Source: Gymnorhina tibicen (lineage: Eukaryota; Chordata; Aves; Passeriformes; Artamidae). From it: a stretch of DNA of 64,000 nucleotides. A program made the position numbers and the translations under genes. The stretch spans positions 744,001-808,000 of the forward strand of contig VXAZ01002367.1 in assembly GCA_013399875.1 (NCBI GenBank). The letters run 5' to 3'. Positions within the stretch are counted from its first letter, which is position 1; every line of letters starts with the position of its first letter. Positions 62,678-64,000 of the stretch are shown piece by piece. Under the pieces are notes generated by a model. It saw nothing but the letters and a program-made list of their open reading frames with translations. It made no database searches and was not told the DNA's origin.

Positions 62678-63984
62678 ATGCTTCTCATTATCACATGCAC
62701 TGTTTTCTTCTAACACCTCAGAGTTTAAAGACAGAAAGTGAAAACAAAACACCAGATTTGCCAGAAAAACCTTTTCAGTTGCACATTGCCCAGGGCAACT
62801 TCCAGCTGTGCAGCACTGGGAAAGACTTGACCTGCAGGAGAAATCTATTACAGCCTTTCTAAGAGGCTTTTAAAATCAAGAAAACTCCAGGAACAGTAAG
62901 GCATTCCTAGTGGGATGAGCAGGATGCCCAGCCAGAGTGACGACACCTGAGAGCACCGAATTGAGTGTATGGATGTCAGCTAAGGGGGGGTTTATCTGCA
63001 ACAAGCAACTGCACTTGTATTAAAGCACATGTTCATGCTGCTGTCAACAGCCTGCTCTCCCTGGTCATCTGTCACCAGGTCCAGGTTTTGCTGAAGGCAG
63101 CATTTGCCTGTCACTCTGTGCTTCATGCACAGGTGATTATTTCCAGTTCCAGGAGTAATTTCTCTCGCTCGCAGCAGCGTGGGCAGGAGACTCTCCCTCC
63201 CCGCCGCCTGCTATTTTACTTTAAGACAAAGCAAAAGCCCAAGCAGGGAATTCAGAGAATGTTTTTTCTTCCAACTAAGGAAATCTCAGGGGCTTCTTCT
63301 AAACCACTGGTGAGTGCCCTGGGCCTGCCTGCAATGTGCAGCATTTCACACCGCCTCAGCCCCGTCCCTGGAAAATGTGCCCAGCCTCTTGGGCAGCAGC
63401 TGGGGAGCAGCTGGGATGGGCCGTGCTGGGCTGAGACTCAAGCCAGAGCAAAGAGCAAAGGAAGGTTTCTATATAAGCAGATTTTTTTGGATGCATCTAG
63501 AAGGTGAACTTCCTGGTTATGTGTTCCTTTTCCTGCAAGGAAACAACTCATGGGCAGAGCTGTTGCTCCTACACCCTACACCCCTGGACAAAGAGGGTTT
63601 GGGCAGAAATCTAGCCCACAGTGGGTGCTGCAATAAGACAAATCATCACTTTGCCAGGTGTGATGGCTTGGCATGTGATGGAAGAAGCTCTCGGCATCCT
63701 GCTGGGCTGATGCTTTCCTGGTCCCCCTTGTCACTCGAAGTAGTCACTGGACACAAGCCATTTTTTGCTTGCAGTTCCCACTGACATTTCCCTGCATTTC
63801 CCACTGCTACAAGCTGGATGTTAGTTTGGTTTTCACATACTGTGTATAGGAATGTGTGTGTGATGTCTCCTGACTGTCACCACATCTCTGAGCTCTCCCT
63901 GTGTGGCCCCGATGCTTCTTCTGCAGCTTCATTCCTGGGGCAGCCTGAGCCACCCTGGGAGAGACACACAGAGTCTATTTTAAA
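62678..63984. other. Non-coding stretch
   Basis: No gene recognised. A + frame of 180 codons (62,965-63,507) overlaps another of 156 codons and neither shows a family motif. A splice-donor-like TGGTGAGTG sits near 63,309 without a supported exon. Confidence 0.5.
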
Positions 63985-64000
63985 CTATCCTATCCTATCT
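63985..64000. repeat. (CTATC)n repeat cut by the window end
   Basis: CTATCCTATCCTATCT: three pentamer units running off the right end. The full length cannot be seen. Confidence 0.75.

Noticed and set aside
1..64000. CRISPR arrays, operons, phage or plasmid features
   Set aside because: No regularly spaced direct repeats, ribosome binding sites or gene clusters. The sequence is vertebrate in character.

Overview
This window is vertebrate nuclear DNA, and I read it as bird. The clearest sign is three truncated CR1-type LINE 3' ends (21.86-22.05 kb, 49.69-49.84 kb and 52.46-52.53 kb) carrying the wording typical of avian CR1 tails. CR1 is the dominant LINE of birds. Repeat content is low, microsatellites are short, and one compact LTR resembles passerine endogenous-retrovirus LTRs. 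I see no bacterial, viral or plasmid gene organisation. I could not recognise a protein-coding exon anywhere. The open reading frames are short, overlap on both strands, have no family motifs and look like chance frames.

Layout. 1-8.85 kb is non-coding DNA rich in A and C on the + strand. It holds a near-perfect 22-bp hairpin (3.19-3.24 kb) and a CpG-retaining, enhancer-like block (7.05-7.45 kb). 8.85-10.72 kb is the only CpG island. It is broken by a 314-base assembly gap (9,727-10,040), has three NF-Y-type ATTGG boxes just right of the gap, a duplicated GC-box unit, and two CACGCGTG octamers, one inside a perfect 16-bp palindrome. This is almost certainly a promoter. The gap probably hides a start site or first exon.

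10.8-64 kb is a long gene-poor stretch, either the first intron of a gene or an intergenic desert. It contains a homeodomain-type TAATTG cluster (12.36-12.49 kb), a probable solo LTR (13.55-13.83 kb), a second, weaker LTR-like stretch (16.2-16.5 kb) and the CR1 tails. It also has two patches of degenerate GGTCC/ATCACCTGAG repeats (34.54-34.95 kb and 37.20-37.39 kb), one with a 30-bp inverted repeat, several AT-rich or CpG-retaining blocks that could be conserved regulatory DNA, and microsatellites at 35.7, 62.6 and 64.0 kb.

How the parts may work together. Long homopolymer runs are mostly A on the + strand left of the island and mostly T to its right. With the A-over-T excess on the left, this fits divergent transcription: one gene or long RNA leftward (- strand), another rightward (+ strand), with the enhancer-like blocks as regulatory DNA around them. 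That is inference from composition. Alignment to annotated bird genomes or RNA data would settle it.
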